The notes under the pieces: model-generated
The model's input: the letters and a program-made list of their open reading frames with translations, nothing else
Database searches by the model: none
What the model was told of the DNA's origin: nothing
Assembly (NCBI GenBank): GCA_964432835.1
Contig: CAYSPA010000026.1
Span: 1 to 13,899, forward strand
Source of the DNA: B18-G2 sp964432835
GTDB taxonomy: Archaea > Thermoplasmatota > E2 > DHVEG-1 > B18-G2
Reading direction: 5' to 3'
Length of the DNA stretch: 13,899 nt
Shown here: one piece after another, positions 13,801 through 13,899 of the stretch
Layout: each line of letters opens with the position of its first letter
Numbering within the stretch: the stretch's first letter is position 1
Position numbers and translations under genes: made by a program

Positions 13801-13899
13801 ATCAAGAAGGCGCTTTCTCAGGAACAGTTCGCCATCCAACTTTCAATAAACATTACAAATTTAATATTTAATTTTGTTTTTTAATTTAATTTACTATAT

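Noticed and set aside
1..13899. CRISPR array, insertion sequence or rRNA
   Set aside because: No regularly spaced repeats, transposase-like coding sequence with terminal repeats, or rRNA-like stretch was seen on either strand.

Overview
This window reads as a stretch of an archaeal chromosome. The evidence is an archaeal-type SRP54, a class I (archaeal-type) lysyl-tRNA synthetase, a GfcR-like phosphoribosyltransferase regulator known mainly from Euryarchaeota, an archaeal CDKAL1-like tRNA methylthiotransferase, an archaeal-type phosphoglycerate kinase, and promoters built as a purine-rich BRE plus TATA box about 25-28 bases before the start, several of them giving leaderless or near-leaderless messages. 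Heavy use of AGA/AGG and ATA codons fits a thermophilic or Thermoplasmata/Euryarchaeota-like lineage, but the lineage cannot be fixed from this sequence alone.

Layout, left to right. (1) 93-2720, minus strand: SRP54 followed 3 bases later by a MOFRL-family glycerate 2-kinase. (2) 2841-6112, plus strand: a tight three-gene operon of a PaaK/CapK-like adenylate-forming enzyme, a B12-binding radical SAM enzyme and a small SAM-dependent transferase resembling the catalytic half of nicotianamine synthase. It is transcribed from a good promoter divergent from SRP54. No described pathway matching this trio is known to me, and it is the best candidate for a new system. (3) 6135-6677, minus: a winged-helix regulator convergent with that operon. 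(4) 6847-10239, plus: gfcR-like regulator, lysS and e-mtaB, tightly packed. (5) 10276-12604, plus: class I GAPDH and archaeal PGK behind their own promoter, which lies inside the end of e-mtaB. (6) 12628-12699: tRNA-Ala(CGC). (7) 12755-13726, minus: a PUA/EVE-like domain fused to a PD-(D/E)XK nuclease, with more A+T-rich codon use than its neighbours. It looks like a modification-dependent restriction or other defence enzyme sitting beside a tRNA gene.

How the parts fit. Glycerate kinase, GAPDH and PGK all act in the three-carbon part of sugar metabolism, and the GfcR homologue in Haloferax activates such genes, so the GfcR-like protein may control the nearby gap-pgk unit. LysS and e-MtaB probably act on the same tRNA (tRNA-Lys). 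The last 170 bases are very A+T-rich and hold the nuclease promoter but no gene I can support. No CRISPR array, insertion sequence or rRNA is visible. No gene-free stretch exceeds 300 bases.
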